A stretch of DNA of 64,000 nucleotides from Rhodanobacter sp. L36 (GCF_009765755.1 NZ_LMUV01000004.1:1-64000); one strand, 5' to 3'; positions 8,748 through 19,311 are shown, counted from the stretch's first letter. A program made the numbers and translations. The notes: generated by a model from the sequence alone, not told the origin.

Positions 8748-9550
8748 GCGGCGCGCTCGGCAACCATCGCCTGCGTGTCGATGCGCAACTGCATTCCGCT
8801 TGATGCGTCGACGCGACAATGACCGCCGCCGCGCGCCAGCACCGCGAGCAATGCCAGCGCAGTGGCCGACGGATTGCCGCGACTCCAGCCGGAGAGTGGC
8901 TCGGGCAGTTCGCTGATGTCCTGTCCCGATGTCAGCGTCATGTCGAGGCACGCGAGCGTGTCGATGCTGCGCTCGGGTGTGAGCACCAGCGCACAGGCGA
9001 ACGCCTGCGTGCAGCCGGTGACTTCGTTCAATGGACCGCTGCCGGCGGTGTCGCTGCAAACCAGCAGCACCGGGCGTCGTTCGGCGACGACCTGGCACGC
9101 CGCTTCGAGCAGGCCGGCACCGAAACTCGCGCGTTGCGCGGCCAGCGCGGTGGATGGCGCGTGGCAATCGGTGGCGATCGTCCAGTAGCCGACCGGCGCG
9201 TTGTGGACGGAATTGTGGAAGCGCGTCGGCGAGAGTTCGCCGGGCGCATTCGCAAGGGTTGCGCACATGTAATCGGTGATCGGCTGGTCGCCGTGCGACG
9301 AGGCGAAAACGCAGGCCAGATTGCGAGCATCGCGGCCGCTCATCACCACTGCCTGTCCGGCGACTTCCACCGCCAGCAGTACGCTTTCCGGTGCACGCCG
9401 GCGTTCGTTCGCAGGCAGCGTGATCGCGGCTGGCCGCGCCGGCGGCGGAGTCGGCTCGATGCCATCGAGTAGCTCGCGCAGCGCGGCGAAATTCGCCAGT
9501 TGCGGCGACCACACGCCGACACCTTCGACATGCACGCGCAACGCGCTCAT
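8744..9550 (-). CDS. Beta-ketoacyl synthase-like chain length factor
   Basis: A 268-residue, short ketosynthase-like protein (PF13723-type N-terminal ketoacyl-synthase domain). It has the thiolase-fold start MSALRVHVEGVGVWSP and the segment FHNSVHNAPVGYWTIA, but lacks the TACSSS nucleophile motif, so it should be non-condensing. Such subunits pair with a full ketosynthase in aryl polyene loci and are annotated as chain length factors. It overlaps the true ketosynthase gene upstream (9547-9550) and the glycosyltransferase gene downstream by 4 bp each, consistent with translational coupling and equal dosage. Start ATG at 9550 fits the overlap. Confidence 0.8.
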   Translation of the reverse strand: MSALRVHVEGVGVWSPQLANFAALRELLDGIEPTPPPARPAAITLPANERRRAPESVLLAVEVAGQAVVMSGRDARNLACVFASSHGDQPITDYMCATLANAPGELSPTRFHNSVHNAPVGYWTIATDCHAPSTALAAQRASFGAGLLEAACQVVAERRPVLLVCSDTAGSGPLNEVTGCTQAFACALVLTPERSIDTLACLDMTLTSGQDISELPEPLSGWSRGNPSATALALLAVLARGGGHCRVDASSGMQLRIDTQAMVAERAA

Positions 9551-10752
9551 CCGCTGAACCCCGCGCGTGCGAAGGCGAGGCATGCGTTGTTGCCGCCGAA
9601 GCCGAATGAATTGCTGAGCGCCACATTGACGCGCTGCTTTTCGTTGCGCCATGCGAACTGCGCGCCGCACACCGCGTCGGGCGTATCGCCGCCGAGGTTG
9701 CCGGGAATCAGGTCGTGTTCGATGGCGAGCAACGCGATCACCGCTTCGACGATGCCGGCCGCGCCCAGCGTATGGCCGGTGAAACCCTTGGTGGAACTGG
9801 CGCGCGTGCTTGCCGGAAACGAGCGGCTGACCAGCGCCGCTTCCACTTCGTCGTTCTTCTGGCTCGCGGTGCCGTGCAGGTTGATGTAGTCGACTTGCGA
9901 CGCATCGAGCCCGGCGCGGAGCAACGCATCGCGCAGCGCCAGTTCGGCGCCGAGTCCTTCGGGATGCGGCGTGGACATGTGATGCGCATCGCTCGCTTCG
10001 CCGTAGCCGAGCAGACGCGGCGCATGCGGCGCGACGTCGGCGCGTTCCAGCAATGCGAAGCCGGCCGCTTCGCCGATCGAGATGCCGTTGCGCGATGCGT
10101 CGAACGGGCGGCACGGTTCGGGCGACACCAGTTCCAGCGCGTTGAAACCGAACAGCACGCTGTCGCACAACGTGTCCACGCCGCCGACCACGGCAGCATC
10201 GACCAGGCCCAGCCGCATCAATCGTTCGGCGTTCGCGAACACCTTGGCGCTGGACGAGCACGCGGTGGAAACGGTCAGGCACGGACCTTCGATGCCCAAC
10301 GCCTCGGCAACGAACGCGGACAGCGAATGCGGCGCATGCACCGGTGGCCAGAGCATGTCGTCGGGAAGGCCGCCATCGGCGTCGAGCCGTCGATACGACT
10401 CTTCGGTGGCGCCGATGCTCGATGTCGATGTGCCCAGCAACAGCGCAACGCGTTTGGCGCCGTAGCGATCGCGCGCGGCGCGCACGCGTTCGAGAAAACC
10501 GTCCTGGTTCAGCCCGAGCCAAGCCAGCCGATCGTTGCGGCATTCCCAGCGGGCGAAAGCGGTGGGCAGCGGTCGATCCTCGATGCCGTCGACGCGGCCG
10601 ATCCAGCAGTCCAGCGGCGCGCTGCTGAAATCGTTGTGGCGCAGGCCGCTGCGTGCATGCTCCAGCGCATGCAGATGCGCCACCAGGCCGTGGCCGATGG
10701 CGGAAGTGACGGTGTATGCGGAGACCGCAAGGGGGTTCATCGGTACTGACAT
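9547..10752 (-). CDS. FabF-like beta-ketoacyl-ACP synthase of the pigment pathway
   Basis: A 401-residue condensing enzyme with the full Cys-His-His catalytic set: Cys165 in STACSSSAK, His293 in NLHGTAS and His327 in GFTGHTLGAAG. The C-terminal SNSFGFGGNNACL is also conserved in the KAS II family. It should elongate the aryl-ACP starter with malonyl-ACP units, as a dimer with the chain-length-factor-like subunit encoded next. It is the first gene of the five-gene minus-strand operon (10752 down to 5143). Two Met codons lie close together (residues 1 and 5), so the start may be 10740. Upstream is a 180-bp gap to an unrelated gene on the other strand. Confidence 0.87.
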   Translation of the reverse strand: MSVPMNPLAVSAYTVTSAIGHGLVAHLHALEHARSGLRHNDFSSAPLDCWIGRVDGIEDRPLPTAFARWECRNDRLAWLGLNQDGFLERVRAARDRYGAKRVALLLGTSTSSIGATEESYRRLDADGGLPDDMLWPPVHAPHSLSAFVAEALGIEGPCLTVSTACSSSAKVFANAERLMRLGLVDAAVVGGVDTLCDSVLFGFNALELVSPEPCRPFDASRNGISIGEAAGFALLERADVAPHAPRLLGYGEASDAHHMSTPHPEGLGAELALRDALLRAGLDASQVDYINLHGTASQKNDEVEAALVSRSFPASTRASSTKGFTGHTLGAAGIVEAVIALLAIEHDLIPGNLGGDTPDAVCGAQFAWRNEKQRVNVALSNSFGFGGNNACLAFARAGFSG

Positions 10753-10932
10753 CGCAAAAGCCTAGCGGTCACTTCGGGAATTGCCTAGCCGCAACTGGGG
10801 CAGCACCTGTGCATCGTCTCCATGCGCGCATGAAAATGCTGCGAACCTCTTCGCCGGCCGCACTCTTGAACGCTGCGCACGCTCCCGGCAGACTGCGCGG
10901 GCCGCGCGTTCGCCGGTGCCAGGGGAAAAACG

Positions 10933-11331
10933 ATGTCGCGCTCACGACTGCTGCTGTTGCCAATGTTGTTGCTGGTCATGGCCTTCGGTCGGGCGCCGCT
11001 GGTGAATCCGCCGCCCGTCGCTGTGCCAAGCGGCATGACCGCAGCACGGGTGAGCAAGGCGGTCGATGCCGCTCTGATCGGACGTGGCTGGACACTGAGT
11101 GCCGAACAGGCCGATGGCGTCGACGGCACCCTCAGTCGCAGCGACTACTCCGCAAAGATTCACGTGTCCTTCGACACCAGCAAAGTCTTGATCACCTACG
11201 TCGACAGCCACAACCTCAAGTACGAGGTCGAAAGGAATGGCCAGCGCATGATCCATTCCAATTACATGAACTGGATGCGCTTCCTGACGCAGGACATCGG
11301 CCGCAACCTGCAAATGATGAGGGTCAGCTGA
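10933..11331 (+). CDS. Hypothetical exported protein
   Basis: A 132-residue protein I do not recognise. It begins with a basic, leucine-rich signal peptide (MSRSRLLLLPMLLLVMAFG), followed by about 110 soluble residues rich in charged and aromatic positions, for example VSFDTSKVLITYVDSHNLKY. The small alpha/beta look is like other periplasmic proteins of unknown function. A purine-rich AGGGGAAAAACG precedes the ATG. It lies between the divergent pigment operon and hemF, 124 bp from the latter, with no obvious functional link to either. Confidence 0.65.
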   Translation: MSRSRLLLLPMLLLVMAFGRAPLVNPPPVAVPSGMTAARVSKAVDAALIGRGWTLSAEQADGVDGTLSRSDYSAKIHVSFDTSKVLITYVDSHNLKYEVERNGQRMIHSNYMNWMRFLTQDIGRNLQMMRVS

Positions 11332-11425
11332 GCCGAATTTGCCCCGGTTGCGTGCGTTGTGGATATGAGGATCAGGTTTTTCGCGCGGCGTCACGCCACA
11401 GTGTGCAGTCGGTGACCCTTGCTAA

Positions 11426-12426
<1,001 letters not shown>

Positions 12427-12436
12427 GCGCGTTTCG

Positions 12437-13096
12437 TTACGGCGTCGCGCCGCTGAACTTCACCGGCGTCGCACCTTTCACCGGGCCGATCTGCGCGCTG
12501 TCGCTGACTTTCAGTTCCACTTCGCGGCGAAATTCCAGCGTGCCTTGTACGACGGCGTGTGGGCCGATCACGATCACCGGGTTGCGGCTGTTGGAGTGAA
12601 ACCAGCCGCTCGGCTTGTCGACCAGGATGCCGCCTTCCACACGCGAGTTCGCGCCGACGGTGATGTCGCCGCTGACGGTTTCGATGCCGCCGGCCACGTG
12701 CGCCGCGTCGAGTTCGATCGCACCGTTGACGTTGTCCAGCTTGCCGCCGACATCCGCGTTCTGGCCGAGCTGAATGTGGCCGTTGACCGCATTCACTTCG
12801 CCGCGCACATGGGTGGATGCGCCCAGCGTGATCGCACCGTTGACCGTGCCGACTTCGCTGGCCTGCGCATGAGTACCGAGATCGACCGAGCCGTTGACGG
12901 TGCTGGCTTTCTGCACCACGGCGTTGTCGCCGATCTCGACCGAGCCATTCACCGAGCTGACGTCGCCGGCATGCTGGCCGGCTTCCACGCGCGCGGTACC
13001 GTTGATCTTGTCGATATCGTCGTCGTGTGCCGCCGCCATCAGCGGCAGGCCCAACGCGAGCGTGGTGGAAATAAGTACCGTCGAAAGACGACGCAT
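12437..13096 (-). CDS. Exported beta-solenoid protein with 18-residue VNG repeats
   Basis: A 219-residue protein with a signal peptide (MRRLSTVLISTTLALGLPLM, cleaved near AAA-HDDD). The mature part has about seven tandem repeats of roughly 18 residues with a V-N-G-x-I/V-x-L/I-G core, for example SVNGSVEIGDNAVV and TVNGAITLGASTHV. The pattern predicts a parallel beta-solenoid like bactofilins or polymer-forming proteins, but located outside the cytoplasm. ATG at 13096 is chosen because GGAG lies 8 bp upstream and the signal peptide begins there; the frame is open to 13180. Function unknown. It converges on hemF across the REP pair and is divergent from gpmA. Confidence 0.75.
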   Translation of the reverse strand: MRRLSTVLISTTLALGLPLMAAAHDDDIDKINGTARVEAGQHAGDVSSVNGSVEIGDNAVVQKASTVNGSVDLGTHAQASEVGTVNGAITLGASTHVRGEVNAVNGHIQLGQNADVGGKLDNVNGAIELDAAHVAGGIETVSGDITVGANSRVEGGILVDKPSGWFHSNSRNPVIVIGPHAVVQGTLEFRREVELKVSDSAQIGPVKGATPVKFSGATP

Positions 13097-13240
13097 GGCG
13101 ATCTCCGTGTAGAGGTTGGTGCTGCTTAGGATGCCGCTCGCGGCCATCGGGTTTAGCATGACCTGTGGCAGGGTTCGCATTTGACGATGTCCGGGCCGGC
13201 CTGCACCATTCCCGGTTCACGCACCCAGCAGAGCGTCCTC

Positions 13241-13984
13241 ATGCATCGACTTGTATTGATCCGGCACGGCCAGTCCCAATGGAACCTCGACAACCGCTTC
13301 AGCGGCTGGGCCGATGTCGATCTCACCGAACAGGGCGTGGCCGAGGCGAAAGAGGCGGGCGAGCTGTTGATCGCCAATGGCTACACGTTCGACGTGGCGC
13401 ACACCTCGGTGCTCAAGCGCGCCGTGCGCACGCTGTGGGGCGTGCAGGACACGATGGGGCTGATGTGGCTGCCGGTGGTTACCGACTGGCGGCTCAACGA
13501 ACGCCACTACGGCGGCCTGACCGGGCTCAACAAGGCCGAGACCGCCGCGAAGTACGGCGAGGATCAGGTGAAGATCTGGCGCCGCAGTTACGACATCCCG
13601 CCGCCGCCGCTGGAACGCAGCGCGAACGAATCCGTCAACGATCCGCGCTACGCCACGCTCGATCCGAAAGACATCCCCGACACCGAGTGCCTGAAGGACA
13701 CCGTCGCCCGCGTGCTGCCGTACTGGCACGAAGTGCTGGCGCCGGCGATCAAGGCCGGACAGCGCGTGGTGGTGGCCGCGCACGGCAATTCGCTGCGTGC
13801 GCTGGTGAAATATCTCGACAACATTTCCGACGATGCGATCGTCGACCTCAACATTCCGAACGGCGTGCCGCTGGTGTACGAGTTCGACGACGACCTCAAG
13901 CCGCTGCGTCATTTCTATCTCGGCGACGCCGCTGCGATCGAGGCGAAGATGGCCGCGGTCGCCAACCAGGGCAAGGCGAAATAA
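13241..13984 (+). CDS. gpmA: 2,3-bisphosphoglycerate-dependent phosphoglycerate mutase
   Basis: GpmA interconverts 3- and 2-phosphoglycerate in glycolysis and gluconeogenesis through a phosphohistidine intermediate. The 247-residue protein starts [15 protein letters not shown] with the phosphoacceptor His9; the second catalytic His181 is in [33 protein letters not shown] is the family block around the active-site Glu. ATG at 13241 is chosen because the RHG motif must lie at the N-terminus; the upstream extension to 13181 has no similarity. A cupin gene follows 4 bp after its stop codon, so the two are likely co-transcribed. Confidence 0.97.
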   Translation: MHRLVLIRHGQSQWNLDNRFSGWADVDLTEQGVAEAKEAGELLIANGYTFDVAHTSVLKRAVRTLWGVQDTMGLMWLPVVTDWRLNERHYGGLTGLNKAETAAKYGEDQVKIWRRSYDIPPPPLERSANESVNDPRYATLDPKDIPDTECLKDTVARVLPYWHEVLAPAIKAGQRVVVAAHGNSLRALVKYLDNISDDAIVDLNIPNGVPLVYEFDDDLKPLRHFYLGDAAAIEAKMAAVANQGKAK

Positions 13985-13988
13985 CGCG

Positions 13989-14363
13989 ATGCCACAAGCC
14001 ACGTCACCAAAAGATATCGCCGCGGCGCTCACCGAGCACTGGTCGCCGCGGGTGATCGGCGAACTCGACGACAATTATCTCAAGGTCGCGAAAGTACACG
14101 GCGAACTTTGCTGGCACAGCCACGACGCGGAAGACGAGCTGTTCCTCGTTCTTCGCGGCCATCTGCGCATCGAGCTGGAAAACGCCGAGCCGGTGGAGCT
14201 CGACGAAGGCGAACTGTTCGTGGTGCCGAAAGGCGTGCGGCACAATCCGGTCGCCGACGAGGAATGCCTGATCATGCTGATCGAGCGCAAGTCGACACTG
14301 CACACCGGCCACACCCTCAGCGAAAAAACCCGCACGCTGGCCGAACAACTCGGCGCGATCTGA
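13989..14363 (+). CDS. Small single-domain cupin protein
   Basis: A 124-residue cupin. LCWHSHDAEDELFLVLRG matches cupin motif 1 with its HxH...E metal ligands, and VPKGVRHNPVADEE supplies the His of motif 2, so a metal ion is probably bound. Proteins of this kind resemble mannose-6-phosphate isomerase-like cupins and act on small molecules or as sensors; the substrate cannot be told. It starts 4 bp after gpmA, which suggests one transcript but not necessarily a shared function. The frame continues upstream inside gpmA in another phase, so ATG at 13989 is the natural start. Confidence 0.85.
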   Translation: MPQATSPKDIAAALTEHWSPRVIGELDDNYLKVAKVHGELCWHSHDAEDELFLVLRGHLRIELENAEPVELDEGELFVVPKGVRHNPVADEECLIMLIERKSTLHTGHTLSEKTRTLAEQLGAI

Positions 14364-14466
14364 GCGCGGCGCATGACAGTCGTCATGCGCAATCACAGCC
14401 TGTGGTCAATCGTCACCCGCAGGTGACTGCTTTAATCTGACACCGATTCGTTGAACGGGAATACGC

Positions 14467-15009
14467 ATGTCGCAGCAGCTGCTTCACTACCTTCCGATTG
14501 CCGCCCTGATGGCTTTCATCGTCTGGCGTCGCGTCAGCCGTTCGTTCGGCCAGCAACGCATCAAGCGCAAGTCGATGATCTTCCGCATCGTCATGTTCAG
14601 CATCATCGGTGCGCTGCTCGCGCTCAGTGGTTTCCACAAGCTCGCGTTGCTCGAAGGCCTGGTCGGCGGCGTGTTGATCGGCGCGGTCATCGGTACCGTC
14701 GGCCTGCGCCTGACCCGTTTCGAAACCGATCCGGTGAAGGGTGATTGCTACGTGCCCAATCCGTGGATCGGCGCACTGCTGACGGTGCTGTTTCTCGGCC
14801 GCATGGCCTGGCGTTTCATGGCGATGGCGCCAGCCATGCACGCCGCCACGCAGAACGACATGTCGCCGTTCGCCGGTTACACATCCAGTCCATTGACCAT
14901 GCTGATCGTCGGCCTGATCGTCGGTTATTACATCGTCTACTTCACCGGCCTGCTGATTCATCACCGTCGCTTTCAGCGCGGCGAGCCTGCCGGCAGCACG
15001 GTCGCCTGA
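14467..15009 (+). CDS. CcdC/DUF1453-like integral membrane protein
   Basis: A 180-residue membrane protein with about five hydrophobic segments: residues 7-20, 40-56, 62-80, 100-115 and 140-160. The basic loop WRRVSRSFGQQRIKRKSM lies after the first segment. It looks like the CcdC/DUF1453 group of small membrane proteins of unknown role; this is a weak family call based on topology. It stands alone, 100 bp after the cupin gene, and converges on a small exported-protein gene 9 bp away. Confidence 0.65.
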   Translation: MSQQLLHYLPIAALMAFIVWRRVSRSFGQQRIKRKSMIFRIVMFSIIGALLALSGFHKLALLEGLVGGVLIGAVIGTVGLRLTRFETDPVKGDCYVPNPWIGALLTVLFLGRMAWRFMAMAPAMHAATQNDMSPFAGYTSSPLTMLIVGLIVGYYIVYFTGLLIHHRRFQRGEPAGSTVA

Positions 15010-15018
15010 TCGGGCGAC

Positions 15019-15411
15019 TTAATGGGTAATGCTGACGTCGATCTCGATCGGATAAACCGGCTGGTCGGCGAGCTTCGGCGGGGCCGGCAGCATGGTCGAT
15101 GCGAGCCACGCCGTCATGCAGTTCGCGACCGGCGTGCCCGGTTCTGCTGCCACGCGCGTGGTGCGTCCGTCGGATGTCACATCGGCAACCAGGGTGAAGG
15201 GTGATCGATCCGCCGGTGCGTTGCTCGCCAGGCAATCTTTCAATGCCGTGGTCATCGGGCCGGTGATCTGCGACCACAACGCTTTCTGATAGGCCGGCCC
15301 GGTCGGTCCGACCTCAACCAACCTGCCGCGCGTCACGCGTGCCGCAAAGGCCTCGTCTGCACGTGCAGTCGGCGGCAGCAATTGCAGGGCGATGGCGAGA
15401 ACGATGGACAT
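15019..15411 (-). CDS. Hypothetical exported protein
   Basis: A 130-residue protein with a signal peptide (MSIVLAIALQLLPPTARA). The rest, including FTLVADVTSDGRTTRVAAEP and a C-terminal YPIEIDVSITH, recalls the C-terminal domain of TonB-like periplasmic proteins, with a pair of cysteines that could form a disulphide (KDCLAS and ANCMTA). Without a search I would not assign a role. ATG at 15411 is chosen over 15426 because GGAG lies 8 bp upstream of it. It is 70 bp downstream of the MFS gene on the same strand. Confidence 0.6.
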   Translation of the reverse strand: MSIVLAIALQLLPPTARADEAFAARVTRGRLVEVGPTGPAYQKALWSQITGPMTTALKDCLASNAPADRSPFTLVADVTSDGRTTRVAAEPGTPVANCMTAWLASTMLPAPPKLADQPVYPIEIDVSITH

Positions 15412-15481
15412 GGCGATCTCCGGCATGAGTTGGCAGCGCGCACGGTAGCAGTTCGCGTAGGTCGCGCGTGGCGTTTTGACA

Positions 15482-16753
15482 TCACTCGCGATGCATGTTG
15501 CGCCGACGCGGATCGCGATAGACCAGCATCGTTGCGACCAGTCCGCACAACGCCGCGAACGAAAGCCACAGGCCCGGCGCGGCTTTGTTGCCGGTAAGGT
15601 GGATCAGCCACTGCGAAATCGCCAGGCTCGATCCGCCGAGCGTGGTCGCAAGGCTGTATGCGAGCGAGAACCCGGCCGTGCGAACGTCCACCGGCATGAT
15701 CTCGGTGAGCGCCACCACCAGCGCACCGTTGTAGCTGGCGTAGAGAAACGACAGCCACAGCTCCACGCCAAGCAGACGTCCAAATCCCGGCGCGGCAACC
15801 AGCCAGTGAAGCACCGGATATGCGGTGAGCAAGGCCAGCACCGTGCATGCGATCAACAATATTCGGCGACCGAAACGATCGGACAGCGCACCCATCAGCG
15901 GCAGCCAGACCAGATTGGACAAGCCGATCAGCAGCGTCACCACGAACACGTCCGACTCCGACAGTTTCAGCACTTCCTTGCCGAAGGTCGGCGTGTACGC
16001 GGTGATCAGATAGAACGACACCGTGGTCATCAACACCATCGCCATGCCGCTCAGCACAATGCGCCAGTGCGTGATCATCGAGCGATAGATTTCACCGACG
16101 TCGGGGCGATGCTTGCGCGCGAGAAACGCTTCCGTTTCCTCCAGCGAGCGACGCAGCAGGAACAGGAACGGCACGATCAGGCAGCCGACGATGAAGGGAA
16201 TGCGCCAGCCCCAGTCGTACATCGCCTGCACAGGCATCCAGCGCTGCAACATCAGGCCGAGCAACGCGGCGAACACCACCGCGACCTGCTGACTCGCCGA
16301 CTGCCACGAACAATAGAAACCGCGATGGCCGGGCGTGGCGATTTCGGACAGGTACACCGACACGCCGCCGAGTTCCACGCCCGCGGAAAAACCCTGCAGC
16401 AATCGGCCGCACAACACCAGCAGCGGTGCGAGCGCGCCGATCGTTGCGTAGCCCGGCACGGCCGCGACCAGCAAGGTGCCGGCGGCCATCATCGCCAGCG
16501 TGAGAATCAGGCCTTTGCGACGGCCGTGATGATCGATGTACGCGCCGAGCACGATCGCGCCGATCGGACGCATCACGAAACCGGCGGCGAACGTGAGCAG
16601 GGTCAGCAGCAGCGACGCGTATGCGTTGTGGCTGGGGAAATACGTGCGCGCAATGGCCGAGGCGTAATAGCCGTAGACCATGAAGTCGTACATCTCGAGG
16701 AAGTTGCCGCTGACGACGCGGAACACCGCCTTGATGTTTCCCGCGCGCGTCAT
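15482..16753 (-). CDS. MFS transporter, metabolite:H+ symporter family
   Basis: A 423-residue, 12-segment major facilitator of the metabolite:H+ symporter (citrate/alpha-ketoglutarate/proline-betaine) subfamily. Marker segments are [20 protein letters not shown] at the N-terminus, [13 protein letters not shown] (loop 2-3 motif), [22 protein letters not shown] and the repeated loop motif [14 protein letters not shown] citrate or other carboxylate substrate is likely but cannot be resolved. Its ATG overlaps the zapE stop codon by 4 bp, so it is coupled to zapE although no shared role is apparent. Confidence 0.85.
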   Translation of the reverse strand: MTRAGNIKAVFRVVSGNFLEMYDFMVYGYYASAIARTYFPSHNAYASLLLTLLTFAAGFVMRPIGAIVLGAYIDHHGRRKGLILTLAMMAAGTLLVAAVPGYATIGALAPLLVLCGRLLQGFSAGVELGGVSVYLSEIATPGHRGFYCSWQSASQQVAVVFAALLGLMLQRWMPVQAMYDWGWRIPFIVGCLIVPFLFLLRRSLEETEAFLARKHRPDVGEIYRSMITHWRIVLSGMAMVLMTTVSFYLITAYTPTFGKEVLKLSESDVFVVTLLIGLSNLVWLPLMGALSDRFGRRILLIACTVLALLTAYPVLHWLVAAPGFGRLLGVELWLSFLYASYNGALVVALTEIMPVDVRTAGFSLAYSLATTLGGSSLAISQWLIHLTGNKAAPGLWLSFAALCGLVATMLVYRDPRRRNMHRE

Positions 16754-17868
16754 TCCGCCCGATGCTCCTGCGCCAAGTAGTCCTCGCTCTGCATTTCGAT
16801 CAGCCGCGATTCGGTGCGACCGAATTCCGCGCGCAGCCGCTCGCCGTCGTAAAGCTCGGTGATCGGCGCGGCGGCGGACAGCACGAGTTTCACGCGGCGG
16901 TCGTAAAACTCGTCGACCAATTGCACGAAACGTTTCGCCGCGTCTTCGCTGTAGAGGGTGAACTGCGGCACGTTCGCCACGATGATCGCCGGGCCGGCCT
17001 TCGCCAATGCGATGTAATCGGCAACCGCGCGCGGGCCTTCGCATAGCGCGGCAAAATCGAACCAGAGAATGTGCTCGGCGCGCTTGCGGAACGCAATGTC
17101 GCGACCGTTGACCTTGATGGCGCCATCCTGTTCCACCGCACCGCTGGCCTGGCTGGCGAAGATGCGTTCCAGCGCGCGATGCGCTTCCGCGCCCGGGGGC
17201 GTCAGGTACACCGGCGCCTGCGCCAGCGCGCGCAAGCGCCAGTCGCGCGACGATGCCATCTCCACCACGTGGCAGTGTTTTTCGATCGCGGCGATCGCCG
17301 GGAGAAACCGCGCGCGCTGCAAGCCGTCCTTGTACAAGTTCGATGGCGCGGTGTTCGACGTGGTGATGAGCGTGACGCCGCGCTCGAACAGCGCATCGAG
17401 CAGGCCGGAAAGAATCATCGCGTCGCCGATGTCGTTGACCAGAAACTCGTCCAGGCACAGCACGCGACAACGATCGGCCAGCCCGGCGGCCACTTCGGCC
17501 AACGGATTCTGTCGTTCGCCCAGCGCGCGCATGCTCTCGTGCACTTCCCCCATGAAGCGGTGGTAGTGTCGGCGCAGCGCGACGCCCTGCGGCAGGCTCG
17601 CCACGAACAGATCCATCAGGAACGTCTTGCCGCGACCAACGCTGCCCCATAGATACAAGCCCGGCACGGCCGCAACCGGCTCGCTGCCGAGCAGGGATTT
17701 TAGCCGTCCAAACAAACCGCCGCCGTTGTCACGCTGCGCGCTGAGTGCGGCATGCATGCGATCGAACTCCGGCAGGATCGCCTGCTGCGCCGGATCGGCT
17801 TCCCAGCGATGCGCGGCGATGCCTTCCCGATAACGCGCGCTTGGCGCTGGCGATGGCGTTTCGATCAT
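16750..17868 (-). CDS. zapE: ZapE/AFG1-family cell division ATPase
   Basis: A 372-residue P-loop ATPase of the AFG1/ZapE family. [18 protein letters not shown] is the Walker A region, [13 protein letters not shown] the Walker B, and [20 protein letters not shown] the sensor block. In E. coli ZapE binds the FtsZ ring and destabilises FtsZ polymers at low oxygen or high temperature. ATG at 17868 ([16 protein letters not shown]) gives the usual length; the open frame runs back to 17946 but that part lacks family similarity. The following MFS gene overlaps its stop codon. Confidence 0.93.
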   Translation of the reverse strand: MIETPSPAPSARYREGIAAHRWEADPAQQAILPEFDRMHAALSAQRDNGGGLFGRLKSLLGSEPVAAVPGLYLWGSVGRGKTFLMDLFVASLPQGVALRRHYHRFMGEVHESMRALGERQNPLAEVAAGLADRCRVLCLDEFLVNDIGDAMILSGLLDALFERGVTLITTSNTAPSNLYKDGLQRARFLPAIAAIEKHCHVVEMASSRDWRLRALAQAPVYLTPPGAEAHRALERIFASQASGAVEQDGAIKVNGRDIAFRKRAEHILWFDFAALCEGPRAVADYIALAKAGPAIIVANVPQFTLYSEDAAKRFVQLVDEFYDRRVKLVLSAAAPITELYDGERLRAEFGRTESRLIEMQSEDYLAQEHRAE

Positions 17869-17893
17869 GCGATGAAAGTGGCCGACGACGACA

Positions 17894-18580
17894 TCAGCTT
17901 CTCGCCGGAGGCAGCCAGCCGCGCACGGCGTGCTTGATCGCGCCACGCAGATCCATCAGGCGGCGATGGAAGAAATGACTGGTTTCGGGCATGCGCACCA
18001 GCTCGGGCGGATGTTCCAGCGTGTCGATCCAGTCGAATACCGCCTGCGGCTCGACCACTTCGTCCGCTTCGCCCTGCACCACGAGCCAGGGGAATGTCGG
18101 CAGCTCGATCTCGTCGAACGGCCAGCGGCCGACCGGTGGCGCAATGCTGATCAGTACATCGGCGTGCAGCGGCACTGCGTTGGCGATACTCACGTAACTG
18201 CCGAACGAGAAACCGGCCAGCCACAACGCATCGTCTGGGCGCACGCGTCGCACCCATGCGACGACTGCGGCGAGGTCGGCGCTTTCGCCAACGCCCTTGT
18301 CGTATTGACCGTCCGATTCGCCGGCCTGACGGAAATTGAAGCGCACCGTGTCGAGGCCGGATTCGCGCAGCGCGCGCTCGACCATCGTTACCACCTTGTT
18401 GTGCATCGTGCCGCCTTCGGTGGTGAGCGGGTGGCAAATCACCGCCACGCCGCGTCGTGCATCGGAAGGGTCGGCGACATCGCTGATGGCTTCGAGCTTG
18501 CCGGCGGGGCCGGCGAGCATGAAACTGGCCGCTTCCTCGGGAAAGCGGTCGGGTTCAATGGACAGTGCGGTGGGATTCAT
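17894..18580 (-). CDS. Alpha/beta hydrolase, COG2945-like
   Basis: A 228-residue alpha/beta hydrolase of the short esterase-like COG2945 group. VAVICHPLTTEGGTMHNKVV is the oxyanion-hole block, LAGFSFGSYVSIANA contains the nucleophile elbow GFSFG (Ser), VVQGEADEVVEP holds the acidic residue and ETSHFFHRR the catalytic His. The natural substrate is unknown. ATG at 18580 starts the family domain. The gene is divergent from acpH (60 bp apart) and 25 bp upstream of zapE on the same strand. Confidence 0.88.
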   Translation of the reverse strand: MNPTALSIEPDRFPEEAASFMLAGPAGKLEAISDVADPSDARRGVAVICHPLTTEGGTMHNKVVTMVERALRESGLDTVRFNFRQAGESDGQYDKGVGESADLAAVVAWVRRVRPDDALWLAGFSFGSYVSIANAVPLHADVLISIAPPVGRWPFDEIELPTFPWLVVQGEADEVVEPQAVFDWIDTLEHPPELVRMPETSHFFHRRLMDLRGAIKHAVRGWLPPARS

Positions 18581-18640
18581 GCACGCGATGATAACCGCCG
18601 CTCGCGTGCATCGTTCGTCGTCGCGCAGCGAACCGATGTC

Positions 18641-19234
18641 GTGAACCATCTCGCGCACGCGCTGCTCGCCGGCGACGACGAATGGCTGCTGCTTGGTTCG
18701 GTGATGGGCGACTTCGTGCATGGCCCGATCGACGGCCTGGATTTTCCGCCTCGCGTGATCGAGGGCATTCGTCTGCACCGCGCGGTCGACGTGTTCACCG
18801 ATGCCCATCCGGAAGTACTTGCGGCCAAGGCGCTGCTGCCGCCGCCGTATCGGCGCTACGCCGGCATTCTTCTGGACATGTGGTTCGACCATTGCCTGGC
18901 ACGTGATTTCACGCGCTGGTGCGCGCAGCCAGTGCGTTCGTACTCCGACGATCTGCGCGCGCTGCTGTGGCGGCACGACGCGCTGCTGCCCGCGAGCCTG
19001 CGGCGCTTTCGCCAGTACATGGAAGCCAACGATTTGCCTGCCGGTTACGCCGGACTGGCCACGCTGGATCGCGCGATGGCCGGTATCGGCCATCGGCTGA
19101 CCCGCGCCAATCCGCTCGATTCGTCGCTGCCAATTCTTGTTGAACGCGATGCCGAGCTGCAGCTGCATTTCGAGGCATTCTTTCCGCAGTTGCAGGAATT
19201 CGCGCGCAAGTGGATCGACACGGTCGAAAGCTGA
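18641..19234 (+). CDS. acpH: Acyl carrier protein phosphodiesterase
   Basis: A 197-residue protein of the AcpH (DUF479) family, which hydrolyses the 4'-phosphopantetheine group from holo-ACP. The HD-like metal-binding pattern is visible: NHLAHALLAG, SVMGDFVHGP, GIRLHRAVDVFTDAHP and DMWFDHCLARDF. The GTG at 18641 gives the canonical NHLAHxxLA N-terminus; the frame is open upstream through the opposite-strand hydrolase gene but is not coding there. It shares a 60-bp divergent promoter region with the alpha/beta hydrolase gene. A strong palindrome follows the stop codon. Confidence 0.88.
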   Translation: MNHLAHALLAGDDEWLLLGSVMGDFVHGPIDGLDFPPRVIEGIRLHRAVDVFTDAHPEVLAAKALLPPPYRRYAGILLDMWFDHCLARDFTRWCAQPVRSYSDDLRALLWRHDALLPASLRRFRQYMEANDLPAGYAGLATLDRAMAGIGHRLTRANPLDSSLPILVERDAELQLHFEAFFPQLQEFARKWIDTVES

Positions 19235-19263
19235 CGCATTTTCCGCCACTGCAGGCCAAACGA

Positions 19264-19287
19264 AAACGCCGCCCATGGGCGGCGTTT
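19264..19287. terminator. Bidirectional terminator (24-bp perfect palindrome)
   Basis: AAACGCCGCCCA (19264-19275) is followed at once by its exact complement TGGGCGGCGTTT (19276-19287). A-rich and T-rich flanks on both sides fit termination in both directions. It lies between the convergent acpH and cytochrome c genes. Confidence 0.8.
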
Positions 19288-19311
19288 GAAGTTGCTTGAT
19301 CGAGGGGGTTC

